DNA of 35,680 nt. It comes from Planctomycetota bacterium. GTDB taxonomy: Bacteria; Planctomycetota; Planctomycetia; Pirellulales; Pirellulaceae. The stretch covers positions 1-35,680 of the forward strand of contig CAUJHS010000062.1 in the NCBI GenBank assembly GCA_963204915.1, read 5' to 3'. The position numbers and the translations under genes were made by a program. Of this stretch, positions 9,675 to 18,456 are shown piece after piece. Each line of letters opens with the position of its first letter. Position 1 is the stretch's first letter. A model generated the notes under the pieces. It ran no database searches, was not told the DNA's origin, and saw nothing but the letters and a program-made list of their open reading frames with translations.

Positions 9675-12600
9675 TCACTGAAGGCTTGCGAGCCTGGCAC
9701 GCGCCTCTTTGATTTGCTGTTCCAAACTGGTGATTACCGCCGCGGGCCGTTCGCGCTTCCGGCTGACCTTGAGTTGTTCTTGGAGCAGCTCCAGCTCGCC
9801 TTGGACCCGACGCTTCTCCTGGTCATTCGAAGCGCGGGCGACGATTTCCACGCGCTGGCCGCGCCGGCTCTCCACAAACTCCTTGAGCCCCCGCAGCCGG
9901 GCCTGCGACGCCTTGGCCGTCATCTGGGGCTCGAGGCTTTCGATCAAACTCTGGGCGAGGTCGAACTCGTGCACGGTTTCGTAACGGTGGGTCATGAACT
10001 CGACGATGACCAGCTTGACGGCTTCCGAGGGGTCGCAGGCAAGCGATTGATCGATGTATTTTTTTCCGCTCAGGGGCGCGCGGTCCCAAGATTCGATTTC
10101 GGTGGCGTACGCGCGCATCAGCAACAGCTCGGCGCGAGCATCGGATTTGAGCGCGCCCGCGGCGAGCTTCCGGTCGAGCTCTGATTGCCACTGCGTAAGG
10201 CCGCCCTGAAGCTTGCGTACCGTGGTCACGATGCGGGCGGCGACCACGCGCTCATCCAGGTCGGGGCTGTTCAATTTGGCTTCGAGCGCCGCCTGGGCCG
10301 CCGGCGTGGCCAGCGGCGTGGCAAACATCAAGTAGCAGGCGTACTCGCCGTCGGATTCTTCGTAAACGCGAAGCTTCTTGAGATTCGGCGCTAGAAGCTG
10401 CACGAAGTCGGGGTACCCAGGGAAAAGCTTCCCCTCATTAGGAGCATCGCAATAAAGAATGCACGCGGCCAAGCCAAAGAGTTCAATCCCCGAAACCTTG
10501 CTGCGGTCTTGGACCGCCAATAGTTCCCGGTAGTAAGCCTGGGTCTGTTCGACCGCTTTCTCTTTTTCTCCCGATTGCATGAGCCAGCGGACGACCGCCA
10601 TGCGGGCTTGAGGTGCATCGATGGTCGATTTCGCCTCGGCCAAAACCGCCTGCTGAAAACGAGTGAGGACACTCTTTCGCCGCTCTACCGATAGATCCGC
10701 GGCCAAGACACGCTTCGCGGCATCGACCAGTGCTTTCGCGCCGTCGGCGGGCATCGCAGAATGGCTCGCCGCATACTCCAGCAGCAATTCCGCGGCGCGG
10801 TTTTCATGGTCGAGGTCGGCCAAAACCATCACGCACTGGCTGATCGTTTGCGGCCCTAATTGCTGATAGGCAGGTATCTCTTTTGTCTTGGCATCGACAG
10901 ACTTCATTTGTTCGTCGATTTTGCTCAGGATGGAATTGCCGAGTATTTTGCGTTGCCCCTGATTGAGGTACGGCGCGTAGGTTTGCGCCAGGTCCAGCAG
11001 CGGCTTGGTCTCCAGCTTCGCCACCACCGCTTGGTTGTTGAGCGTCCCCGTCCAGAGGTGGCTGACGATCAGGTTCAACCCTTCGCTGCCCGCCTCCTGA
11101 CCTCTCTCCAGGATCGTCAGCAACCCCACCAGCGCTCCCCGGTCCTTCCGGGGGTCCAGATCCTTCCAGCTGTTGCTTTTGCTCGCCCAGTCGCCCACCA
11201 CCTTCGCCGCCTCTTGCGGGCTTCCCCCGCTGGCCGCGACGAACCCGCTCAGGCCGATCACCACCTCCCCGGCCTTGAGGTTCGCCACCGCTTCCGGCGT
11301 GAACCGCTTCATCACCGCGCCACGCAGGAGCGCCTGGTCTCCGGCCGGCAGCACCGAGGCCACCGACTGGCCCATGGCCAGCGCCGTGGCGGTGTCTTCC
11401 TTCTGCAGGAAGTCCTCCTTCTGGATCTGCTCACGCAACGCGGCCTGAACCTGGCGACGCGCCGCGTCTGCTTCCTTATTCCCAGCCGCCAGTGCCTGGT
11501 GGAGGCTGACCAATTCGTAGACGCCCGCCCCCGGTAGCCTCTGACCCGATTCGATCGACGCGACCGTCCACGCCGCCAGCTCCGGCGCCGGCAATTCCAG
11601 GGTGATCAAGTAGCCCTGCACCTGCGCCTGCTGCTCGCGGCCGGTCTTGGCCAGCCGTTCCTTTTCCGACCACTCCTTCACGATCGCCGTGCGCAGCGGC
11701 GCCTTCTGCGCCGACGTCATCAGGGACGACCACGCGCTGTACACCGACGCACGCTCCAACGGCGGCGTCTTCTGCGCATACTCGGGGCTCTGCAGCTTCT
11801 GGACCCCCAGCGCCACCATCGCCCGGCGCCACTCCGACAGCTCCGACGGCTGGGCCGGGTCGATCTTCTGCACCAGCTGGTACAGGTCCATCGGCGACGC
11901 TTCCTTCCAGCCCGTCGAGGCTTGGCCCCACACCGACACCAGCTTCAGGTCTTCGCCCGCGCTGGCGCCCACGCTGTAGACCCACGCCGACTCCAGCGAC
12001 AGGAACTCCCGCGTGCTCAGCTTCGCTAACGCGTCCGGACGATCCACCCACACTGACCCCACCTGCGCCCGCACCTCCTGCTTCTGTGCCGCGCTGAGGT
12101 ACTGGCCCCACGTGCTCAACCGCTCCGTCAGCTCCCCCGCCTTCGCCTTCTTCAACCACTCCGCGTTGCACAGCTCGCGCGTCAGAACCTCCGACACGAT
12201 CATCCCGCGTTGCTGCGCTGACCGCTCGTCCTTATTCGCCGACAACCCACCGTACAGCACCGGCAGCTGGCTCGTCTCGCACCCTCGCCACGACTCGCTC
12301 GCGCTCATCCACGACAAGGTCATCTGACCAAGCTCGGACTCAGAGGCGCCGAGCTGGCCTGTCCACGTCAACACCGAAGCCCACTCGGCGAAGGTTAGTT
12401 TCGCCGTACCGGCGCGGTCTTCGCTGGCGCGCTTCGCAATTTGGTTGGCCAGTTTGGATTTCTCGGCATCCGAGAGCACCGCCGTCCAAGCCGGGACCAC
12501 GCTAATAACATTCGCAAGCTTGACGGCGGGGTTGGCGGCGCCACCGAGGAGGAGTTCTTGATAACCCCACTGGCGAACCACCTCGGCTTGGTCTTTTTCT

Positions 12601-14825
12601 TTCGGCGTGGACGAGTTGCGCAGCCACCGCACCAGCTCAGCCAAGCGATTACCGTCGAGCCTTTGCCACGTGTTGTTCGCATAGGCCTGACGGAGGTCGG
12701 CCTCGGCGATGATCTGTGCCAGTCTTTTCTCGATCTGCGTGGGCTCTTTGCCGGCAGGAAGTGCCGCGGCGACGGGGAGGAGCTTGGTGAGCGCGGCGTT
12801 GGCCTGCGGCGACTCGTCGATATATTGCACCAGCGCGGACGTTGCCTTCGCGTTTTGTCCGAGCTTTACCAGAACACCCAGCGCCAGGGCGATGTCTTCG
12901 GGCGTTGCATCCTTGAGATTCTTGGTTGGCCCGGCCACTCTTTCAAAAACTGAATCGGCGAGAGTCTTGCGCTGTACCTGGGTAAGGTAAGGCGCATAGG
13001 CCTGCGCCAACTCAAAAAACAGCTTGGAATCAAGCTTCGCCACCACCGCGGCGTTGTTGAGCGTTCCCGTCCAAAGCTGCTCCGTCATCCGCGTTAGAGC
13101 CGCGCTACCCACCTCTTGCCCGTGCTCGAGGATGGTGAGCAAACCCACGAGCACGTCTCGATCTTTTTGGGGGTTGAGGTCCTTCCAGCTGTTCGACTTT
13201 TCGACCCAGTTGCCGACCACCGTCGCCGCTTCACCGGTGCTCCCCCCACAGCCGACAACAAACCCGCCAAGCCCCAACACCTCCGCGGGTTTGAGGCTCG
13301 GGAGCACTTGCGCACCGAAGCGCCTCAGCACCGCGCCCCGCACGAGCGTGTGGTCTTCAACGGGCAGCGCAGCGGCTACCGCATGGCCTAGGGCCAGTGA
13401 TGTGGGAACGTCTTCCTTCTGCAGGAAGTCGTCCTTCTGAATCTGTTCCCGCAAGGCGGCTTGGATCTGGCGACGCGCCGCAACCGCGGATGCTTCCTCG
13501 CTGGCACCCAATGCTTGCTGGAGGCCGACCAATTCAGAGCCGCCCGCCCCCGGCAGTCTCTGACCCGATTCGATCGATGCGACGACCCATTTCGACAACT
13601 CTTGAGGTGGCAGTTCTAGGGAAGTGAAATACCCCTGTACCTGCGCCTGCTGCTCGCGGCCGGTCTTGGCCAGCCGTTCCTTTTCCGACCACTCCTTCAG
13701 GAGCGCCGTGCGTAGCGGCACCTTCTGCGCCGGCATCATCAGCGCAGACCACGCGCTATAGACCGATGCCCGCTCCAACGCCGGTGTCTTCTCGTATTCG
13801 GCCGCCTGCAGCTTTTGGATACCCAACGACACCATCGAGCGACGCCATTCCGCCAATTCGGGCTGCGTCGAGGGGTTGACCTTTTGCACCAGTTGGTACA
13901 ACTCCATCGGCGCCGCTTCCTTCCAGTCCGCCGAGGCTTGGCCCCACGCCGACACCAGCTTGAGATCCTCGCCCGCGCTGGCCTCCAAGCTGTAGAGCCA
14001 CGCCCCCTCCAGCGAGAGGAACTCACGCGTACTCAACTTCGCGAGCCTCTCGGGACGATCCACCCACAACGACGACACCTGCGCCCGCACCTCGCGCTTC
14101 TGCGCGGCGTTGAGGTATTGACCCCACGTGCCCACGCGCTCCGATAGTTCGACCCCCTTGGCCTTCGACAACCATTCACCGTTGCACAACTCGCGAGAGA
14201 GAACCTCCGACACAATCGCCGCACGGCATTCTTTGGCCTCCGCTGACTTGTCTCCGTCGAAGAAGCCGTGAATCGTGATGAACTGCGAAGGAGGACAGGT
14301 TTTCCAGATCTCGCTCTGCGTCATCCACTGCCGCGCGACCTTGGCCAAATCTTCTCGCGACGCCCCGAGCGATCCATTCCAGACCACATAGCTGTAGATC
14401 TGCTCGAAGGGAAGCCGGCGCAACCCTTCAACGTCCCTCAGGTATCGCTCGTTCACGGCGGCACGCAGATCCGCTTTCTCTTGCGGCGAAAGCAGATTTA
14501 CCCAAGGCGCAATTGCACCAGGAATGGATGTCAAAGGAACTTTGGAATCGCGGGTAGCGCCTACCAGACGCGCCTCAACAGCAAATGCGTGGACGCGTCC
14601 GAGCAGCTCCTGGTCACTTAACGTAGCGGAGGCGCGCAGCTTGGCTTCGAGCTGTGCCAGACCGGTGGCGTCCAGAGACTTCCACTCGTCTGTCGACAGA
14701 GCAGAGGTAGGCTGAGTCGTTTGCGCCCGAGCAACCGGGAGCCCGATCGCCCCCAGCGCACCCAGCAAGGTGGCCGCGGCAGCCGTGTGGCCCGCAAACA
14801 ATATTGAATAACGCAATGACTTCAT
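9675..14825 (-). CDS. Giant exported helical protein with internal duplication, unknown function
   Basis: A 1716-aa protein. I take the start as ATG 14825, which has AGGG 7 bases upstream; an in-frame GTG at 14831 is the alternative. A signal peptide ends near VARA, giving a mature end QTTQPTS, so export by Sec is expected. The body is all-helical and Ala/Leu-rich with regularly spaced Trp, like an alpha-solenoid. Two tandem ~490-residue units repeat with a 673-residue period; both contain REFLSLE, AKTGREQQAQVQGY, ASIESGQRLPGAG and WTGTLNN. The C-terminal ~350 residues are paralogous to the 759-aa neighbour and end in the same coiled coil. The gene lies 21 bases after the 270-aa gene. No family or enzyme motif is recognised; a scaffold or surface-layer role would be speculation. 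Confidence 0.9.
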   Translation of the reverse strand: MKSLRYSILFAGHTAAAATLLGALGAIGLPVARAQTTQPTSALSTDEWKSLDATGLAQLEAKLRASATLSDQELLGRVHAFAVEARLVGATRDSKVPLTSIPGAIAPWVNLLSPQEKADLRAAVNERYLRDVEGLRRLPFEQIYSYVVWNGSLGASREDLAKVARQWMTQSEIWKTCPPSQFITIHGFFDGDKSAEAKECRAAIVSEVLSRELCNGEWLSKAKGVELSERVGTWGQYLNAAQKREVRAQVSSLWVDRPERLAKLSTREFLSLEGAWLYSLEASAGEDLKLVSAWGQASADWKEAAPMELYQLVQKVNPSTQPELAEWRRSMVSLGIQKLQAAEYEKTPALERASVYSAWSALMMPAQKVPLRTALLKEWSEKERLAKTGREQQAQVQGYFTSLELPPQELSKWVVASIESGQRLPGAGGSELVGLQQALGASEEASAVAARRQIQAALREQIQKDDFLQKEDVPTSLALGHAVAAALPVEDHTLVRGAVLRRFGAQVLPSLKPAEVLGLGGFVVGCGGSTGEAATVVGNWVEKSNSWKDLNPQKDRDVLVGLLTILEHGQEVGSAALTRMTEQLWTGTLNNAAVVAKLDSKLFFELAQAYAPYLTQVQRKTLADSVFERVAGPTKNLKDATPEDIALALGVLVKLGQNAKATSALVQYIDESPQANAALTKLLPVAAALPAGKEPTQIEKRLAQIIAEADLRQAYANNTWQRLDGNRLAELVRWLRNSSTPKEKDQAEVVRQWGYQELLLGGAANPAVKLANVISVVPAWTAVLSDAEKSKLANQIAKRASEDRAGTAKLTFAEWASVLTWTGQLGASESELGQMTLSWMSASESWRGCETSQLPVLYGGLSANKDERSAQQRGMIVSEVLTRELCNAEWLKKAKAGELTERLSTWGQYLSAAQKQEVRAQVGSVWVDRPDALAKLSTREFLSLESAWVYSVGASAGEDLKLVSVWGQASTGWKEASPMDLYQLVQKIDPAQPSELSEWRRAMVALGVQKLQSPEYAQKTPPLERASVYSAWSSLMTSAQKAPLRTAIVKEWSEKERLAKTGREQQAQVQGYLITLELPAPELAAWTVASIESGQRLPGAGVYELVSLHQALAAGNKEADAARRQVQAALREQIQKEDFLQKEDTATALAMGQSVASVLPAGDQALLRGAVMKRFTPEAVANLKAGEVVIGLSGFVAASGGSPQEAAKVVGDWASKSNSWKDLDPRKDRGALVGLLTILERGQEAGSEGLNLIVSHLWTGTLNNQAVVAKLETKPLLDLAQTYAPYLNQGQRKILGNSILSKIDEQMKSVDAKTKEIPAYQQLGPQTISQCVMVLADLDHENRAAELLLEYAASHSAMPADGAKALVDAAKRVLAADLSVERRKSVLTRFQQAVLAEAKSTIDAPQARMAVVRWLMQSGEKEKAVEQTQAYYRELLAVQDRSKVSGIELFGLAACILYCDAPNEGKLFPGYPDFVQLLAPNLKKLRVYEESDGEYACYLMFATPLATPAAQAALEAKLNSPDLDERVVAARIVTTVRKLQGGLTQWQSELDRKLAAGALKSDARAELLLMRAYATEIESWDRAPLSGKKYIDQSLACDPSEAVKLVIVEFMTHRYETVHEFDLAQSLIESLEPQMTAKASQARLRGLKEFVESRRGQRVEIVARASNDQEKRRVQGELELLQEQLKVSRKRERPAAVITSLEQQIKEARARLASLQ
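10915..12393 (-). repeat. Internal tandem repeat, unit 2 (C-terminal copy)
   Basis: Second copy, 2019 bp from unit 1. The stretch 11,620-11,680 is identical over 61 bases to 13,639-13,699, while much of the remaining unit has diverged. This suggests recent gene conversion or strong local constraint on top of an older duplication. Boundaries are approximate. Confidence 0.8.
12934..14412 (-). repeat. Internal tandem repeat, unit 1 (N-terminal copy)
   Basis: First of two coding repeat units inside the 1716-aa gene; its bases match unit 2 at a fixed offset of 2019 bp (673 codons). Protein landmarks are SREDLAKVARQW at the start and AYAPYLTQVQRKTL at the end. The boundaries are approximate, set by where the protein similarity fades. 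Confidence 0.8.
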
Positions 14826-14846
14826 GACCACACCCTGTGCGATGCC

Positions 14847-15659
14847 CTATTCACCGCCTTCTGGCGTTTCCTGGGATGAAGTCTCCTCCGGCATAGGGAT
14901 TACGACCCGCGACACCTCAACAACCCCCCCGAGCCGGTCGTTTATGTTGGATTGCGCGGTGCGTCTTGCTTCCGCTTGGCCCCCCATCAGCACTGAGAGA
15001 GCCGCCGAGGGGTCGCCCTTCGTCCGTGCGGCGTGGCGCAGGGCTCTGGTGTAGGCCCGGACTTGCTCGGCCGTGAGGCTGGGCACGTATTTCAATTCCG
15101 AAGGCGCCGACCGATTTGCACGGCCGGTGGCCCAAGCCTGCCGCTGGCCCTGCTCAAGATGCGCTTCGATCGTACCAACCACTTCCAGCGGAACCGCCGC
15201 GCGGGCGGCGGTAGCTGTCTCCCACGCTCCTTGATCGACCGCGTACCGGGCAATCACGGCCTCATCGCGCGGACCGACATTGATCTTGCGGGTCGTTTCT
15301 CTTACCTCAGCAAGGGCGGACCGCACGGCCTGCCCGCTCTGTTCGAGCCTCTCGGCGTTGGCTTGCAGCCAAGCCGCGACGTCGGTGAGGATCGATGCCA
15401 CCTGACTATCGGTGCAAGCCAAAGCCGCGAGATCGACATCGGACAGCGATAGCTCATCGCGAAGCTGAGTGAATCGGTCGTATTCAAAGCGAGTACTCGG
15501 CGCCCCCTCAGCCGGGTGCGGCGCCTCGTCGGCGTGCGCCCTGGGTGTCAGGGGGTCTTGGCGCCCCAGAAACGTCGGCAGTAGCGCCGTCAACAACAAG
15601 AGCGTTGCGATAGCGAGCATCATTACCAACCAGACAGGGTGTCGTTTAGCAAATGCCAT
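14847..15659 (-). CDS. Membrane-anchored or exported hypothetical protein
   Basis: A 270-aa protein starting at ATG 15659, with AGGAG 6 bases upstream. A basic N-terminus (KRHP) is followed by a hydrophobic segment at about residues 9-31, then Pro/Ala-rich sequence and a mainly helical, charged domain (about 55-250). No conserved catalytic motif is recognised. It is the first gene of the leftward group and lies 21 bases before the giant exported protein, so it is probably translated from the same message. The single N-terminal hydrophobic segment fits either a signal anchor or a signal peptide cleaved near PRAHA. It may be a small partner of the large exported proteins, but only the neighbourhood supports that. 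Confidence 0.8.
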   Translation of the reverse strand: MAFAKRHPVWLVMMLAIATLLLLTALLPTFLGRQDPLTPRAHADEAPHPAEGAPSTRFEYDRFTQLRDELSLSDVDLAALACTDSQVASILTDVAAWLQANAERLEQSGQAVRSALAEVRETTRKINVGPRDEAVIARYAVDQGAWETATAARAAVPLEVVGTIEAHLEQGQRQAWATGRANRSAPSELKYVPSLTAEQVRAYTRALRHAARTKGDPSAALSVLMGGQAEARRTAQSNINDRLGGVVEVSRVVIPMPEETSSQETPEGGE

Positions 15660-15829
15660 GAGAAGCTCCTCGCGTGACTGAGAGATTCATGAATCGGAAT
15701 CAGACAATGGATAACCACCCGACCCTGTGGGTCGATCTCACCAAAACGATTCTCAAGCGAAATGCCTTGGCCTCGTATGGTGAGGACACCACCGCCCCGT
15801 ACTTACAAACCAACCCTGAAAGAAAGATC

Positions 15830-15856
15830 ATTATAGAGGAACCGTTCGTCAGGCAA
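15830..15856 (-). promoter_or_regulatory. Candidate promoter for the leftward exported-protein/RHS operon
   Basis: On the minus strand a perfect TATAAT lies at 15,835-15,830. The best upstream -35-like box is TTGCCT at 15,856-15,851, with a short 15-base spacer. It would give a leader of about 160 bases before the 270-aa gene. The -35 box is weak, so this is tentative. Confidence 0.35.
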
Positions 15857-16006
15857 CGCAGGACCGAAATTGGGAACCAGGAACAAATGGAAACCAAAAA
15901 GATGTTCGGACACTCAACGATGTGTTGAGCGTTTTAAAGATACCCGACACGCTTCGAGGGTGTCAAGACAAAAAATCCTTAAGCGACAAATTGTTGATAA
16001 AAACTC

Positions 16007-16034
16007 TTGGAAAGGAAACCCACTTGGTTATAAT
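16007..16034 (+). promoter_or_regulatory. Sigma70-type promoter for the type II secretion operon
   Basis: TTGGAA at 16,007-16,012 and a perfect TATAAT at 16,029-16,034 are separated by 16 bases. The expected transcript start near 16,041 leaves a leader of about 50 bases before the gspD start codon at 16,092. Most downstream genes are closely spaced or overlapping, so this promoter may drive the whole operon to 29,014. Confidence 0.6.
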
Positions 16035-16091
16035 CGCGAGCACGTTACTGAATCACTTCGATTGATTTCATTTTGTTTCGGTGGGAACCGC

Positions 16092-18386
16092 ATGCATCGA
16101 CAACTGTGGAAAATACTTTGCCTGGGCGCCGTGCTAGCAGGTTACCCCGCCGCGAGTCCTTCGCTCGCACAGACCACCCAACCCGCGTCAGAAGATGAAG
16201 CGTTGATAAGTCTTAACTTCCCGGAGAATCTTGAACTAAAGCTTTTGGTGGATTACGTAGCGCAGCGTCTCAATATCAATATTCTTTACGACGAGCAGAT
16301 CGCCAGCAAACGTATCACGCTGAAAACTCCTGTCAAGATTCCTAAAGCGACCCTCATGGGCCTGCTGGATAGCGCACTCAAGATGAAAGGGCTGGCTCTG
16401 GTCGACGCGGAGCAGCCCGGCTGGAAGCGGATTGTTGCCACCAACGACTTGCTGCAGATTGCCACGCGGAAAATCCGAGGGATCGACGGCAAGGCGGGTG
16501 ATGCCCCCGGCGGCGTGGCCGTCACCCAGGTCTTCGTACTCAAGCACGGAGACACGAAACGCGCCGAGCAATTCATCAAGCCCTTCCTGACCCAGCCCGG
16601 CGCCAACACGGTGCCGCTGCCGGAGCAGGGGCTGCTGATCGTCACGGATTTTGCAGCGAATATAGGCCGGATCAGCGACCTGATCAAGCTCATGGATCAG
16701 TCACGCGACAACGTGGTCTTCGAGTTTGCGCCGGTCAAGAACCTCGAGGCACAGGCCCTGGCCCAACAAATCACGCAGCTCCTGCTTTCGAAGGAGAAGG
16801 CCCTCGGCACGGGCGTCGCCGGCACCGAGGGATTGGACGTCAGCGCCGACGCCCGCACGAACCAAGTGGTCTTGATCGGCATGCGCAACCGCGTAGACGA
16901 AGCCCTGAAGCTGGTGAAATCCCTCGACGTGGCGCTGCCCGTGGAGACGCACGTCTACCAGTTCCAGACGGCCTCCGCGGACCGCGTGGATCGCCTGGCT
17001 AAAGAGCTCATAGGACCAGTCGAGGCCAAGCGTATCTATCGTTCCGCGATCGATCGAGAGGCGGGGCTGCTTGTGGTAACCACCACCCCGGAAATCCACG
17101 AGAAGCTGCAGGCACTCCAAGGCGACTTCGACAAACCTATATCCGGCAAGCAGAGCCCGGTGCGGTTCTACAAACTCGAGAACGCCACGGCCACCGAGGT
17201 TCTCAACACGATCCGCTCCCTGGAGACCGAAGAAGGTTTCTCAGCGGTCAGTGTGGAAGGATTGGGCGGCAAACCAGCAGACCACGAACCTTCCGGTTCG
17301 CAAGCCCAAGGGCCCAACCAACCCCCCAATCCTGCAGGGAATGTGGCGCCGCTCCCGCCTCTCTCGACGGGTGATCCCCGGACAGGATTGGTGATCAACC
17401 CCCAAAACAACAAGGGCGACCTGTTGCCGCTGCAATCGGTGCGCACGAGGCAAGCAACCGTCACCGCTGACGCCAACACCAACAGCATCATCGTGGTCGC
17501 CGAGCCACAGGTGCAGGAGGTCTATGAGCAGCTGATCAAGACCTTGGACCGACGCCGGCCCCAGGTGCTTGTCGAGATCACCGTGGTCACCATCGATACG
17601 TCCAAGGGCTTCAATATCGGTGTGGAGATCTCGGGGCGCGGGACGGCCGGACCGGTTCGCTTTCTCAACTTCAGCTCGTTTGGCCTCAGCGACGTCAATC
17701 CCAACACCGGACAGCTCACACTCACCCCCGGCATTGGATTCAACGGCGCGGTCCTCACCACCGATATTGCGGACATTGTGGTCCAAGCCCTCAAGACGAA
17801 CAGCCGGGCGCGTGTCTCGTCGACGCCCAAGATCCTGGTCAACGACAACGCCACCGGCTCATTGACCAGCATCAGCGAGTCTCCCTTCTCCAGCCTCAAT
17901 GCGTCGGATACGGTGGCCACCACCAGCTTCGCGGGGTTTGTCTCGGCGGGCACAACCATCGGCGTGACACCGCACATCAGCGAGGGCGATCATTTACAAC
18001 TCGAGTACACGGTGGCGCTCAATAACTTCACGGGCGAGTCGTCGGTTGTGGGCAACGCGGTATTGCCCCCTCCGCGACAGACTAACTCCATCGAAAGCAA
18101 AGTCACCATCCCGGATGGGAATACCATCGTGGTGGGCGGCCTGACCCGCAAAGACTTCAGTAAAGGCAAGAGCGCGATCCCCATCCTGGGCGAGATTCCC
18201 ATTATCGACTTGCTCTTCTCTAGTCAGACGGAAAACGAATCGGAGTCGACGCTTTTTGTATTTATCCGGCCGATCATCCTGCGCGACGACCAGTTCAAGG
18301 ACCTCAAGTTCCTCTCGCAACGGGATGCGCAGAAGGCTAAGATCAAGTCGGACTTCCCGGACAGCAAGCCCATGGTGCTGCGTTAA
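16092..18386 (+). CDS. gspD: Type II secretion system secretin GspD
   Basis: A 764-aa outer-membrane secretin that forms the exit channel of the type II secretion system. I choose ATG 16,092 because it opens a clean signal peptide (MHRQLWK, hydrophobic core, cleavage near SLA, mature QTTQPAS). The frame stays open upstream to 15,870, but that part looks non-coding. Domains in order: N0 (about 37-118), then four N1-type modules (about 143-203, 208-282, 285-347 and 356-500, the last with a Pro/Gly-rich insertion at ~388-450), then the secretin barrel domain (about 520-732). The barrel carries the family signature IPILGEIPIIDLLF (696-709) and VVGGL. GspD usually has N0 plus three N1-type modules, so one appears to be extra. 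A ~32-residue polar tail may bind a pilotin. It is the first gene of the secretion operon. Confidence 0.95.
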   Translation: MHRQLWKILCLGAVLAGYPAASPSLAQTTQPASEDEALISLNFPENLELKLLVDYVAQRLNINILYDEQIASKRITLKTPVKIPKATLMGLLDSALKMKGLALVDAEQPGWKRIVATNDLLQIATRKIRGIDGKAGDAPGGVAVTQVFVLKHGDTKRAEQFIKPFLTQPGANTVPLPEQGLLIVTDFAANIGRISDLIKLMDQSRDNVVFEFAPVKNLEAQALAQQITQLLLSKEKALGTGVAGTEGLDVSADARTNQVVLIGMRNRVDEALKLVKSLDVALPVETHVYQFQTASADRVDRLAKELIGPVEAKRIYRSAIDREAGLLVVTTTPEIHEKLQALQGDFDKPISGKQSPVRFYKLENATATEVLNTIRSLETEEGFSAVSVEGLGGKPADHEPSGSQAQGPNQPPNPAGNVAPLPPLSTGDPRTGLVINPQNNKGDLLPLQSVRTRQATVTADANTNSIIVVAEPQVQEVYEQLIKTLDRRRPQVLVEITVVTIDTSKGFNIGVEISGRGTAGPVRFLNFSSFGLSDVNPNTGQLTLTPGIGFNGAVLTTDIADIVVQALKTNSRARVSSTPKILVNDNATGSLTSISESPFSSLNASDTVATTSFAGFVSAGTTIGVTPHISEGDHLQLEYTVALNNFTGESSVVGNAVLPPPRQTNSIESKVTIPDGNTIVVGGLTRKDFSKGKSAIPILGEIPIIDLLFSSQTENESESTLFVFIRPIILRDDQFKDLKFLSQRDAQKAKIKSDFPDSKPMVLR

Positions 18387-18456
18387 GGTAGGCGTGTCTG
18401 TGCCGACCAAACGCGGATGAACTCTGAGCTCGTTAGGCAATAAGGAACCGCAGCCC

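Larger units (their letters stand above)
15660..16091. other. Divergent intergenic region (432 bp)
   Basis: An AT-richer gap between the leftward exported-protein genes and the rightward secretion operon. It holds a promoter candidate in each direction and a small inverted repeat (CTCAAC/GTTGAG, 15,913-15,929) followed by GCGTTTT. A 15,674-15,928 reading frame of 84 codons is present, but it has no convincing start signal or family, so I do not call it a gene. Confidence 0.7.

Noticed and set aside
15674-15928. Possible 84-aa gene in the divergent intergenic region
   Set aside because: No convincing ribosome site, no family, and it lies over the leftward promoter candidate; an opposing frame of similar size exists as well.
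15913-15934. Possible terminator (CTCAAC/GTTGAG hairpin followed by GCGTTTT)
   Set aside because: The stem is only 6 bp and the T-run short, and no gene clearly ends there.
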